From: Bryobacterales bacterium
GTDB lineage: Bacteria; Acidobacteriota; Terriglobia; Bryobacterales; Bryobacteraceae
Direction of reading: 5' to 3'
NCBI GenBank assembly: GCA_016721425.1
Contig: JADKID010000011.1
Location: 434,001 to 498,000, forward strand
DNA length: 64,000 nt
The number at the start of each line of letters is the position of its first letter. Position 1 is the first letter of the stretch. The notes beneath the pieces were generated by a model. That model was given only the letters and a program-made list of their open reading frames with translations, did not search any database and had not been told where the DNA came from. The translations under genes and the position numbers were made by a program. Positions 43,056 to 53,100 of the stretch are shown piece after piece.

Positions 43056-44453
43056 CTACCGGAATTGCACATGGCGCGCGTGGTCCATCGAGAACTTGCC
43101 CTCGGCCGCGCTGCGGATCCGCCGGCCCTGATACTTCAGCCCCTCAATCACCACGCCATCCACCAGATGCTGCTCGTCAAAGCCGGCCAGCACGCTGTAC
43201 GGCAGCATCCCCTCCACCACGTGCAGGTTCCTCACCAGCACGTTCCGGATGTGGCCGCGGAACTTCGCCCGCTCCGGCTTCTCCTCCGGCGTGTAGCTCA
43301 GCAAGCCATCCCAGGATCCGCCCCGTTCCATCCGCCGCTGCCGCTCCTGCGCGCTCGCCGGGCGGTCCAACCCGTACTGCGCGAAGATCACCGCAAAGTC
43401 GATCAGTTTGCGCCGCACGTCTTCCACCCGGATGTTGTCGAAGACGATGTTCTCCACCACCGAAGCATCGCCCTGGTGAATGCTGATGGCCGATCCGCGC
43501 TCTACGTGGATGATGTCGATGTCTTCAAAACGGATGTCGTACACCCGCTGATTCCGTAATTCAAAGCCGATCTCGATGCCGTTCCCGCCCGTCGGCATAT
43601 TCCAGAAGACCGCCTTGCGCACCACGATGTTGTGTGTCTCCACGTCGTCCAGATTCTTCACCACCACGCAGTCGTCGTTCGTGCGCACGAACGTATTCTC
43701 AATCACCACATCGCTGGAAGAGACGATATCGAAGCCGTCGTTGCCGTAGTTGACGCTGGGGTTGAGGATCCGCACTCCGTCGATCCGCGTGCCCTGCGAG
43801 CTCCGCACGTACACGGTCCACGCCAGGCTGTTGAAGATTGTAATCCCTTCAATCCGCGCCCCCGTGGTCTTCTCCAGATAGATCATATTGCGCGCGCCGC
43901 GCTGCGGCACGTCCGTCCCGTCCAGCACGCCGCGCCCGCGAATCACCACGTTCTTCGTGCCCACGGACCGCACGTTGCCCTTCACCCACGCGCCCGCCGC
44001 CAGGTACAACGTCTCCCCGTCCTTCAGCTCCATCAACCCCGGCTCGTGCCTGCCCGGTCCAAAGTAGCGGACATGGGGCGCGCCCTCCACCGGAGCATCT
44101 TTCTCCGGCGCGTAGGCGAACAGATGCACCACTTTCTTGATATCGGAGTTGAACTCCACCGTCAGCGGCGCCGGCCTCTGTATCCGGAACTTCACGCTGG
44201 CGTGGTCTCTGCCCATCACCGGCACAATGCCCGCTGATTTCGGCCGGATCTCCACCCATCGCACGTCGAAGCCCGCGCGGATCTCCACCTCCACCGGTTT
44301 GCTCAGTTCAAACTGCGCGAAAGCCCCTTGCAGAAACTCGTGCAGCTCCATCGCTTTGCCATCGACCGTGACGCTGAAGAGAGGCGCCGCCGGCTGGGCG
44401 CAGAGGGATACCGGAATGGCAAAAAGGGCCAGGAACAGGCCGGCGGTCTTCAT
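43056..44453 (-). CDS. Secreted GH28-like right-handed beta-helix glycosidase
   Basis: 465 residues with a signal peptide (about 1-19). After an N-terminal beta-domain the body is a parallel beta-helix with repeated turns (NVVIRGRGVLDGTD, ARIEGITIFNS, TRIDGVRILNPS). The catalytic-like segment NYGNDGFDIVSSSDVVIENT and TNDDCVVVKN carry the paired aspartates expected in GH28/GH49-type enzymes. These cleave polygalacturonate or dextran-like glycans; the substrate is uncertain. The gene lies directly downstream of the hem cluster (11 bases from its start to the stop of hemG), so it may be read through. Confidence 0.8.
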   Translation of the reverse strand: MKTAGLFLALFAIPVSLCAQPAAPLFSVTVDGKAMELHEFLQGAFAQFELSKPVEVEIRAGFDVRWVEIRPKSAGIVPVMGRDHASVKFRIQRPAPLTVEFNSDIKKVVHLFAYAPEKDAPVEGAPHVRYFGPGRHEPGLMELKDGETLYLAAGAWVKGNVRSVGTKNVVIRGRGVLDGTDVPQRGARNMIYLEKTTGARIEGITIFNSLAWTVYVRSSQGTRIDGVRILNPSVNYGNDGFDIVSSSDVVIENTFVRTNDDCVVVKNLDDVETHNIVVRKAVFWNMPTGGNGIEIGFELRNQRVYDIRFEDIDIIHVERGSAISIHQGDASVVENIVFDNIRVEDVRRKLIDFAVIFAQYGLDRPASAQERQRRMERGGSWDGLLSYTPEEKPERAKFRGHIRNVLVRNLHVVEGMLPYSVLAGFDEQHLVDGVVIEGLKYQGRRIRSAAEGKFSMDHARHVQFR

Positions 44454-44464
44454 GGAGGGACTCC

Positions 44465-45835
44465 TTACAGCGCGGCGATGCTGCGGGCGGCGGCGCGCCC
44501 CGTCCGGACGCAGTCCGGAATGCCAATGCCATCATACGCGTTCCCGGCCAGTTGCAGGCCCGGCAACTCGCGCAGGATCTCCCGCATCGCCTCCACTCGC
44601 GCCGCATGGCCCACCGTGTACTGCGCCATCGACTTCCGCCACCGCCGGATCCGCGTGAACGCCGGCTCCACATTCCATCCCAGCAGCGCCTGGATCTCCG
44701 TCCGCACAATCCGGATCATCTCTTCGTCGGGTTCATCCAGGATGGCCTCGTGCCCCGCGCCGCCCAGAAAACACCGCAAAACCACGTGCGTGTCCGGTAC
44801 CCGGTTGGGGAACTTCGCGCCTACAAACGTGCACGCCACCAGTGTCTTCCGCTCGCGCGACGGCACCAGGAACCCAAAGCCTGGCGGGATCGGCCCGCAA
44901 TCGGCGCGCCGGTAGCCCAGCGCCATCGTCACGGACGAGCTGTACTCAATCGCTTCCAGCAATCCGGCCAGCCGGCCGTTCACGCCGCGCAGCAGCGCCC
45001 CGGCCTGCCACGCCGGGCACGCCATGATCACCGCGTCCGCCGCCACCGTCTCGCCGTTGACACGGATCTGATAGCCCGCCTCGCCCCGCACCACTGCCTC
45101 GGCCGTGCCCGCAACCACCGTGCACTTGCCCTCAATCCGCCGCACCAGCTCATCGGTCAGCTGCGCCAGACCGCCCTTTAGCGTCTGGAACAGCGGCGCT
45201 GGAGTTCCGCCCTTGGGCGCCCGCTTGCGCGATTCCAGCACGCCGCGCGTCAGGCTGCCGTAGCGGTTCTCCAACTCGACGAAGCGCGTCAGCACGCTCC
45301 CCACGCTGAGCTTTTCCACGGACCCGCCGTAAACGCCGCTCAGCAGCGGCTCGGCCAGGTAATCCACAGTCTCCTGCCCGTAGTGCTCACGGATGAAATC
45401 CGCCACCGTGCGGTCCGGCTTGGGCACGGCCGGCGGGCGGTGGAAATACTCCAGCCCCATCCGGATCTTCGTCGGCCACGAGAGCAGCGGGCTGACTGCC
45501 ACCGGCAGGATCTTGGTGGGCACCATCATCATCAGCCCGTCCGGCAGCGGCACCAGACGCCCGTTCTTCACCAGGTACGTCACGCGCGAGCCGTCGTTGG
45601 AGCCGATCAGCTCTCCGCCCAGGCCAATCTCCTTGATGAGTTCATTGGCAGCCGGTTTGGCCGCCAGAAAGCTGTCGGGGCCGCCTTCCAAGACGCAGCC
45701 CTCCACAGTGTCGGTCTGGATGACGCCGCCAAGCTTCGCGCCGGCGTCGATCAGCGTGACCTCGCGGCCCGCCTTCACCAGTTCGTAAGCGGCCGATAGA
45801 CCCGTAATGCCACCGCCGATGATGACAGTGCGCAC
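44465..45835 (-). CDS. hemY: Protoporphyrinogen oxidase (HemY/HemG-type, oxygen dependent)
   Basis: 456 residues. FAD site VIIGGGITGLSAAYELVKAGREVTLID at the N-terminus (key part GGGITGLSAA), GGVIQTDTV, a central VDYLAEPLLSGVYGG, and the C-terminal LPGLQLAGNAYDGIGIPDCVRTGRAAAR (key part GNAYDGIGIPDC). It oxidises protoporphyrinogen IX to protoporphyrin IX, the penultimate step of classical heme synthesis, or coproporphyrinogen III in coproheme-pathway organisms; the two cannot be told apart here. Its start is one base from the hemE stop. Confidence 0.92.
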   Translation of the reverse strand: MRTVIIGGGITGLSAAYELVKAGREVTLIDAGAKLGGVIQTDTVEGCVLEGGPDSFLAAKPAANELIKEIGLGGELIGSNDGSRVTYLVKNGRLVPLPDGLMMMVPTKILPVAVSPLLSWPTKIRMGLEYFHRPPAVPKPDRTVADFIREHYGQETVDYLAEPLLSGVYGGSVEKLSVGSVLTRFVELENRYGSLTRGVLESRKRAPKGGTPAPLFQTLKGGLAQLTDELVRRIEGKCTVVAGTAEAVVRGEAGYQIRVNGETVAADAVIMACPAWQAGALLRGVNGRLAGLLEAIEYSSSVTMALGYRRADCGPIPPGFGFLVPSRERKTLVACTFVGAKFPNRVPDTHVVLRCFLGGAGHEAILDEPDEEMIRIVRTEIQALLGWNVEPAFTRIRRWRKSMAQYTVGHAARVEAMREILRELPGLQLAGNAYDGIGIPDCVRTGRAAARSIAAL

Positions 45836-45836
45836 G

Positions 45837-46874
45837 TTACGGTCTGAACTCGCGGACCATCTGCACCACGGCCTTCACGTTCTCCACCGGCGTTTCCGGC
45901 AAAATCCCGTGACCCAGATTGAAGATGTGCCCCGGCCGCGTGCCCGTGCGCTTCAATAACTCGTGCACCTTGGCCTTCAATTCCGGCAGCGGAGCGAACA
46001 GCGCCGCCGGATCCAGGTTGCCCTGAATCGCCGAACGGTAGCTGATGTCCATCCACGCCTGGTCGATGTTCAGGCGCCAGTCCACACCCATCACGTCCCC
46101 ACCCGCGGCGTGCAGCTCACGGAAATACCCCGCGGCGCCCGTGCCGAAGTGGATCACCGGGACGCCCGTGGAACGGATGCGCTCGATCAACGCCCGCGAA
46201 TACGGCGCCACGTAGCGCACGTAGTCGTCGGCGCCCAGCGCGCCCACCCAGGAATCAAACACCTGAATGGCGCGCGCGCCCGCCGCCACTTGCAGCATCG
46301 CAAACGGGCCCAGCACGTCCACCAGCTTGCCCATCAGCCGCCGCCACAGCGTCTCGTCTTTGTACATCAACTGCTTCGTGTTGATGAAGTTGCGCGATGC
46401 CCCGCCCTCGATCATGTAGCTCGCCATTGTGAAAGGCGCGCCCACAAAACCGATGATCGGCACCTTGCCCGCCAACGCAGTGGAGACCAGCTTGATGGAC
46501 TCCCCCACATAGCCGAGGTCATCGGTGTTGGAGGTGGAGAGCGTATCGACGTCGTGAGACGTCCGCACCGGATTGTCGATCACCGGACCCTCGCCCGCCA
46601 CAAACTTCAGGCGCAGCCCCATCGGCTCCACCGGCAGCAGGAGGTCCGCGAAAATGATCGCGGCATCCACGTCCAGCACCTCAATCGGCTGCAGAGTCAC
46701 CTGCGCCGCCAGGTCCGGCCTCTTGCAGATCTCGAGGATTGAGTTTTTGGCCCGCACCTCTCGATACTGCTTCATGTAACGGCCCGCCTGGCGCATAAAC
46801 CACACCGGCCTCACGTCCGTGGGACGGCGGCGGCAGGCATCCAGGAACCGGCTACTCATGGGAGGGACACGCAT
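45837..46874 (-). CDS. hemE: Uroporphyrinogen decarboxylase
   Basis: 345 residues from the ATG at 46874, chosen for the GGAG ribosome site 7 bases upstream; the downstream ATG (46859) lacks one. PVWFMRQAGRYMKQYRE at residue 23 is the HemE signature with the substrate-binding Arg pair; IIFADLLLPVEPMG, GFVGAPFTMASYMIEGG, VQVFDSWVGALG (as IQVFDSWVGALG) and FNLGHGILPETP are also present. It removes the four acetate carboxyls of uroporphyrinogen III. It overlaps the apbE 3' end by 19 bases and is followed at once by hemY. Confidence 0.95.
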   Translation of the reverse strand: MRVPPMSSRFLDACRRRPTDVRPVWFMRQAGRYMKQYREVRAKNSILEICKRPDLAAQVTLQPIEVLDVDAAIIFADLLLPVEPMGLRLKFVAGEGPVIDNPVRTSHDVDTLSTSNTDDLGYVGESIKLVSTALAGKVPIIGFVGAPFTMASYMIEGGASRNFINTKQLMYKDETLWRRLMGKLVDVLGPFAMLQVAAGARAIQVFDSWVGALGADDYVRYVAPYSRALIERIRSTGVPVIHFGTGAAGYFRELHAAGGDVMGVDWRLNIDQAWMDISYRSAIQGNLDPAALFAPLPELKAKVHELLKRTGTRPGHIFNLGHGILPETPVENVKAVVQMVREFRP

Positions 46875-47854
46875 GCGATCTCCGATCTGTCTTCGCACAG
46901 GAAGACCTGAAACGACTTCGGCTTGTGCTGGGCGGCCCATTGCCGGCCCAGAATAAAGTAAGGCTTGGTCCAGGCCTCGCTATCGAGCGTCCTGGGCGCG
47001 ATGACCGATACCGCCAACATGCCCCGCGACGGCGAACCCGTGCGCGGATCCATGATGTGGCTGTATGTGACGCCACCCGCAACAAAGAACTTCTCCGTGT
47101 TTCCGGAGGTGGACATTGAACTGTCCTTCAGATAGTACTCGGCCGCCACCTTTCGGGTGTCCCGCGGATCGGGAATGGTCACCCGCCACCCGCGCGGCTC
47201 GTCCGGCGGCGTCCCTATGGCATAGATGCTGGAACGGCCCGCCGAGATGACTCCGCTGGTGATCCCTTTCTTGCGCAGCGCAGCCGCCATGCAATCCACC
47301 GCGTAGCCCTTGCCGATCCCGCCCGGATCAATCTCCACCGGCGCGTCAAAACGCACGGTCCGCGCCTTTGGATCCAATATGATATGCTGCCAGCCCACCC
47401 GGCTCATCGCAGTCCGGATCTCGGCCCGGTGCGGAATCCGCCCATCGGCTTTGTAGAAACCCCAGATCTTCATCAGCGGCCCCACCGTGATGTCAAATGC
47501 GCCGCCGCTCTGCCGGCTGTACTCCACGCACTGCTGCAGCAGCCGAAAGAGCTCTTCGGAAACCGGCACTGCCCGCTTGCCCGCCTCCCGGTTCAGCATG
47601 GACCATTCGCTCTCCGGACGGTAGTTCGAAAGCAACAGGTCCAGCCGGTGCGCCTCTTCAAACGCGACATCCATCGCATCGTCCAGCCGCCATCGGTCGG
47701 TCCCATACACCGCGATCGTGTACGTGGTGCCCATGGCGTCCAAAGACCGCTCCAGACGCAGAGTAGCAGGGGGCTCCGCCGCCCTCGCCGGCGGGGCGGT
47801 GATTGATGCCAGTACTAATGGAACGAGTAGCAACACGGCGGTCCGAAGACGCAC
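46856..47854 (-). CDS. apbE: FAD:protein FMN transferase
   Basis: 332 residues from a GTG, with a signal peptide (about 1-25). Core ApbE motifs: AMGTTYTIAVYG, LLLSNYRPESEWSMLN, GAFDITVGPLMKIWGF, DPGGIGKGYAVDCMAAAL (FAD and Mg site), SGVISAGRSSIYAIG and TSGNTEKFFVAGGVTYSHIMDPRTG (key part YSHIMDPRTG). The enzyme attaches FMN to threonines of exported flavoproteins. The target is not evident here. A -10-like TAAAAT lies at 47870-47875. It heads the apbE-hemE-hemY unit. Confidence 0.93.
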   Translation of the reverse strand: MRLRTAVLLLVPLVLASITAPPARAAEPPATLRLERSLDAMGTTYTIAVYGTDRWRLDDAMDVAFEEAHRLDLLLSNYRPESEWSMLNREAGKRAVPVSEELFRLLQQCVEYSRQSGGAFDITVGPLMKIWGFYKADGRIPHRAEIRTAMSRVGWQHIILDPKARTVRFDAPVEIDPGGIGKGYAVDCMAAALRKKGITSGVISAGRSSIYAIGTPPDEPRGWRVTIPDPRDTRKVAAEYYLKDSSMSTSGNTEKFFVAGGVTYSHIMDPRTGSPSRGMLAVSVIAPRTLDSEAWTKPYFILGRQWAAQHKPKSFQVFLCEDRSEIACVSLP

Positions 47855-48008
47855 CCCGTGGCGCGCCTGATTTTAGCCTACAACCGACCCCGCCGTGGGA
47901 GCAAGAAAACGCTCTATTTTCTTATGGATAAGTGACACGTCCGGGCCAAGTGGGGCCAAATCCCCCCCAAACAGCCCCCGCACTCCCCTGTTTTCACCGC
48001 GTTACACG

Positions 48009-50171
48009 CTACCGCACCCCGGCCCGGAACGCCCCAATCGCCTCCGAGATTCGCAGCGCCCGCGTGTAAACCCGGAACACCCGAATCTCGCCTGCCAACC
48101 CCGGCCCCACCCGCAACTCCTTTCCGCCGTTCAACGATTGCAGCGCCGGGCTGAACCGCCCCCAGCCAAACTGCCGCTCCATTCCGCCGTCGCAAAGCCT
48201 CCCATCGATAACAAACGAAACCACATTCGGACCGCCGTCCACAATCACCGCCACGTGATGCAGCCGCTCCGCAACCAGCAATCCGGGGTCCGAAGCCCAG
48301 CGGTTCTCTGTCCGCCCGTCGTTCATCACAATCTCCACCGCGCCGCCTTCCGCGGTCCGCAGGACAAACCCCTTCCCCTCCGCCGTGCGGTTATCTGCCA
48401 GAATCTGCCCGGGCGCCACGCTGCCCAGCCTCAGCCAGCATTCCAACGATACGCCCGCCCGCAGACTCTCGCGCCCATGATCCGCCCGCCCGGACCGCCG
48501 CACGAACATCGGCAGCTCCGGCGCCGCCACCGTACCCTGCACCGCCTGCCCGCCATCCGGAACACCCTGGGCGTCAAACTGCCCCCACAACCCATCCAGC
48601 AATGCCGCATCCACCTCGTGCACCCGCGCCACGTCCTTCTGCGTCTCGGTCAGAAAATACCGCCCAGCCTCCTCCACCAAATCCGGATAGCTCATGCGGA
48701 TCAGCGGATCGTCATCGTACAGCACCATCTCCGGCTGCGACCAGCGGATCACCTGACCGCGCGGCGACGCTGCCTCCACTCCGCCGGCGAGCCATACCGG
48801 ATTGCGATCCTCGTAGGCGATCGACCGCCGCTTGGGACTCTCCCGGATGAAGCGTCCCCCGTGGTTGTGAAACCAGTACAGATACTTGCCGTTCTCGCAC
48901 CGCCACGCAAAGTTCGCCGCGCGCGGGTGCTTCATCATCCTGCCGTCGGCAAACCGCATATACTGCGACCCTTCCCAGCTCTTCCCTCCGTCCCGGCTGT
49001 ACGTACATGCCGGATGGCCGTCAATCGTCCGGAAAACGCAGAAGATCGATCCGTCGCTCAGCACCGAGAAGCTCTGCTCCTCCGCGATGGGTCCGCCGCC
49101 CGCCGGAGCGCGAATCCCGATCTCTCCCTCCGGCAGCGTCGCCCACCGCACCAGCGCCGGATCCCGCTCCGTCAGCAGATTGTCGCTCCGCAGCAGCGCG
49201 CCCTCGCTGGACGTGAAAAACCCCTCGCCAAATCCGCCCACCTTGTGCAGCGGCACATAGGCGCTGCCTGCCCTCGTGAACGGCTTGCCCACGTTCCAGA
49301 AGAACTTCAGCTTCCCGGCGTACGGATTCCGCCGGTCGATCTCGAAATCGCGCTGCGGAATGTCATACCGCTCCCGCGACCACGTCCGCCCCTCATCATC
49401 GCTGTACTTGAAGACAAAGTGCCCCAGGCTGTCCACCCGCTTCACCACGCCATCGGCGTACGCCGGCTTGTCCCCGATCACCTGCCGCACATTGTCCGTA
49501 TTGTGGTTGTAGAAGACATAGATCCGGCCCGCCGGCGTCCGCAGCAGCACCGCGTAGGAGGCCTCCGGACCGCTGGCCGGCTCCACATCCACGGGCGCCT
49601 CCCAGTGCGCGCCGCGGTCCCGGCTACGCAGCGTCACCACATGCTGGCCGCCCTCGCCCTCCGCCCCCTTGCCTGTGGTCATCGCCACCAGCCACGCGCC
49701 GTCCCCAGTCTTTACCACGTAGGGCTGATCCGCGTAAAACTCGTCCGGGATCACCGCGCCATTGACGATGTGCCGCTCGTCTGGCGGAATGGCAGCAGCG
49801 CCGGGCGCGCGGATCAGCAGCGTGATGTGAAACTCGCCCGCCGGCTTGGCGGTCTTCTCCCACGGTCGCCGCAGCGCGAATGTCAGCGACGCCCGGCCCA
49901 TACTCCGCGCTGTCAACCGGAATACCTGCTCCATCGGCGCGCCGGGCGCCGTGGATTGGCGCGCCACGGGCTCCTCCCGCACCGCCACCGCGCCAGAAAC
50001 CGGAGCCTCCTGCCGCCACACGTAGCCGGTCCCGCCATGCGCCGGCAACGCCAGCAGGAACACTCCGCCCACCCGCGTCTCCATCGTCTTGCCTTCGTCG
50101 GCAACACTCAAGCGGACCGGTTCGGCGCCTGCCGCCAGCAGGCACCAAACCACCAAAACGGCGAATCTCAT
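48009..50171 (-). CDS. Secreted chagasin-like / BNR sialidase / LamG-like fusion protein
   Basis: 720 residues. Signal peptide 1-16. Residues 18-122 resemble the inhibitor I42 (chagasin) fold: GGTGYVW stands for the NPTTGYxW loop and RRPWE for the second binding loop. The middle part is a sialidase-type beta-propeller with Asp-box motifs SRDRGAHWE, YSDDEGRTWS and YSRDGGKSWEG. The last 150 residues look like a concanavalin/LamG sandwich (VSLECWLRLGSV, RVYTRALRISEA). Predicted to bind and perhaps cleave glycans outside the cell. It is 19 bases downstream of the He_PIG gene, in the same operon. Confidence 0.78.
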   Translation of the reverse strand: MRFAVLVVWCLLAAGAEPVRLSVADEGKTMETRVGGVFLLALPAHGGTGYVWRQEAPVSGAVAVREEPVARQSTAPGAPMEQVFRLTARSMGRASLTFALRRPWEKTAKPAGEFHITLLIRAPGAAAIPPDERHIVNGAVIPDEFYADQPYVVKTGDGAWLVAMTTGKGAEGEGGQHVVTLRSRDRGAHWEAPVDVEPASGPEASYAVLLRTPAGRIYVFYNHNTDNVRQVIGDKPAYADGVVKRVDSLGHFVFKYSDDEGRTWSRERYDIPQRDFEIDRRNPYAGKLKFFWNVGKPFTRAGSAYVPLHKVGGFGEGFFTSSEGALLRSDNLLTERDPALVRWATLPEGEIGIRAPAGGGPIAEEQSFSVLSDGSIFCVFRTIDGHPACTYSRDGGKSWEGSQYMRFADGRMMKHPRAANFAWRCENGKYLYWFHNHGGRFIRESPKRRSIAYEDRNPVWLAGGVEAASPRGQVIRWSQPEMVLYDDDPLIRMSYPDLVEEAGRYFLTETQKDVARVHEVDAALLDGLWGQFDAQGVPDGGQAVQGTVAAPELPMFVRRSGRADHGRESLRAGVSLECWLRLGSVAPGQILADNRTAEGKGFVLRTAEGGAVEIVMNDGRTENRWASDPGLLVAERLHHVAVIVDGGPNVVSFVIDGRLCDGGMERQFGWGRFSPALQSLNGGKELRVGPGLAGEIRVFRVYTRALRISEAIGAFRAGVR

Positions 50172-50190
50172 GTTGTACTCCGGGCGCGGA

Positions 50191-53100
50191 TCAGAACGTC
50201 GCGGCGGACGGAGCCGACGATCCCTGCGCGTTCACCAGAGTCACCGATACCGACGCCACCGCCAGTGGCTCGCTTAGCGTAAACGGCAGCACCAGCTTGA
50301 ACTGGCTGCCGAACGGCGCCGCCGCCGCGCTCCCATAGTACGTCGTAAACAGTGTGCCCAGTTCCAGCGTGAACTGCGTGCTGGCCAGTGTGAAACCAGC
50401 CGTCGGCGTCAGCGTCACTCTCGCCTGCGCAATCTGCCGCGCCGTGGTGAAACCGTAGATCGAGAGCTCAAATCCGGTGGAGGTTCGCACCGCGTCCATT
50501 CGCGTAATCACTGGCGGAGCGGGGTCGATGCGCAACGTGGATACCGGTGCCGGCCTCGGCGTCACGTCCACCCCATTCAGGCTAAAGCTGCCGGTCATCG
50601 TGATCAGGCCAGCCACCGTGCCGGTCTGCACCGCTGCACGGCCCACCGGGAAGTTGGCCACCGTGGAGCCCGCCGGCACCGTAAACGGCATGCGCCGGCT
50701 GCCATTGGAGAAGAGCACCGCCGGATCGTCGGCGCCGCTGTCCGGCTGAAACGCCAGCGCAACAGCCCCGTCGAGCGTGGTGGGGAAGGGCGCCGCGGTG
50801 GTGACGCCGAATGTGAGCTGATTGCTCGGTCCAGTGGTGCCGCTGATCCCGGTGATTGCCCCGCTCGGCACCGTGCCCTGCACCACCGTGATGCGGAACG
50901 GAGCCGAGGCCGCCAGCGCGTCCGCGTCCTCCAATCGCAGAGTGAAGTTGAACACACCCGCCGCGGTGGGCACACCCGTGATGCTGCCATCGGCAGCCCC
51001 AAGGTTCAGACCCGTCGGCAACTGGCCATTCACGGACCAGCGGAACGGTGCGCGCCCGCCCTTCGGCGTGAAGCGCGCTGCATAGGACACGCCCACCACG
51101 CCATCCGGTACCGTGCCGTCGATCTGGATGGATGGCCCCTCGGCCACCACGATGGAATACCGCTTGGTGGCCGAGCGCTTCCGTTGATCCGTAGCCGTGA
51201 CATCAAACGCGAATGTACCCGCGCGCGTCGCCGCTCCGCGGAACACCCCGCCCGAAAATGCAATTCCCTCCGGCAGCGCGCCGGCGCTGATCTGCCAGAT
51301 ATAGGCCGGCTGACCGCCCGTCGCCGTCAATTGCGCACTGTAGTCCTTCAACAGACCGGCGTTGGGTACGGAATCCGGCGTGATCGCGATCACCGCGAAT
51401 ACCTGGATGCTGAAATCGCGCGTCGCCGTTCGCTCGTTCGCATCCATGGCCCGCACCGTGAAAGTAAAGCGGCCCGGCGTCGTCACTGTTCCCGCAATTT
51501 CACCGGAAGTGCTCAGCGTCAAGCCGCCCGGCAGAGCGCCCGCCGCCAAGTCATATACGAACGGCCCTGTGCCCCCGGCCGCTTCGATCACGGCGCGGTA
51601 CGCTTCGCCCTCCGTCCCGTCCGGCAGCGCCGTCGTCGTGATAGCGCCCTGCGCCGTCACCACCACCGTGTAGTCGCGCTGCAGCCTGCGTTGCTTGGCG
51701 TCGGAAACTTCAATGCCGATCCGGAATGTGCCCGCGGCGGTCGGCGTGCCCGAAAGGACTCCGCTGCTGCTTAGGCTCAATCCCGGCGGAACCTGGCTGG
51801 TCTGGCCAAACTGAAAAACATAAGGAGCCGTCCCGCCCGAGGCCACAAACGTCTGGCTGTATGCCTCGCCCGTGTAGCCCGCCGCCAGCGTCGCCGGCGT
51901 CAGTCCCATCGCCGCGGCATCCACCGTCATTGTGATCGCTTTCTCCGTCACCTGCTGCGCCGAGGTGACGCGCACGGCGAACTTGTAGTCGCCTCCCGCA
52001 GTGGGCGTCCCTGTTACCGCGCCGCTAGCGCTCAGGGTCAAGCCCGGCGGCAATCCGGAGACAGGCGCAAAAACGTAGGTGCCGTCCCCGCCCGTCGCTG
52101 TGAACGCCGCGCTGTACGGAGCACCCACCACTCCGCCCGGCAATGTTCCTGGCGTGAAATCGAGTGTCGGCGGCCCAATCGCGATCACCAGTGTTTTCGG
52201 CGCTGCCGACTGTGTTTGGGTAGAGGCGTTGAACGTCACACCATACGCCCCGTCCGCTGTGGGCGTTCCACTGATCACGCCCGTGGATGGGTTCAACGTC
52301 AAACTAGGCGGCAGTCCCGTTGCCGACCATACCGGCGCCGTCACAAACCCGCTGCTCGTCAACGTGGCCGAATAGGGTACGTGGACGCTCCCAGCCGGCA
52401 GCGACTCCGTTGTGATCAACCCGCTCGGCTGCGTGATGGTCACGTAGAAAGTGCCAAACGCGTTCTGCTGTCCTGCATCACCGGCGATCAAGTCAATCGC
52501 ATACGTGCCCACCCCGGTGGGTGTCCCCGAGATAGTTTTGGTGCTTGGGTGAAACATCAGGCCCAATGTCGGCGTATTCGTTTCCGCAACTACGGTCACC
52601 GGCGGCAGGCCCCCCGTGGTCTGAATGACTCTCGAAAACGGAACCCCTACCGTCGCCGTGAAAGTATAGGGCGGCGCGAAACTGAGCACGCCCGCGATCG
52701 TAATGTTGATCGCTCGCGATGCCACACGCGAACCTTCGGTGATGGTCACCGTGCCCGCATAGTTGCCCGGCGTTGTCGGCGATCCGGAGATCTGGCCCGA
52801 TACCGACATCGACAACCCCGGCGGCAGCCCGCTCGCGCTCCACGTCGGTGAAAACGAAGGATTCAGGCCCCACGCCGAAAACGAGTGGCTGTAGTTCGAC
52901 CCCACGAGGCCAGGCGGCAGCGCAGCGGCAGGATTCTGGATCCCCAACACGCGGATGGTATAGCCCTGACTGATCATGGGGGTGTCCCCACAATTTGGCG
53001 TCGCATACACAACGAACGAGTAGGAGTTCTGTGTGGGCTGCCCCGCAACTCCAGAGATCGAACTGGCCAATCCTAAGCCGGGATTGACAGTCAATCCTGG

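Noticed and set aside
47855..48008. 154-base gap between apbE and the sialidase gene as a regulatory island
   Set aside because: It holds only a -10-like TAAAAT for apbE and a short A/T-rich stretch; nothing else could be supported.
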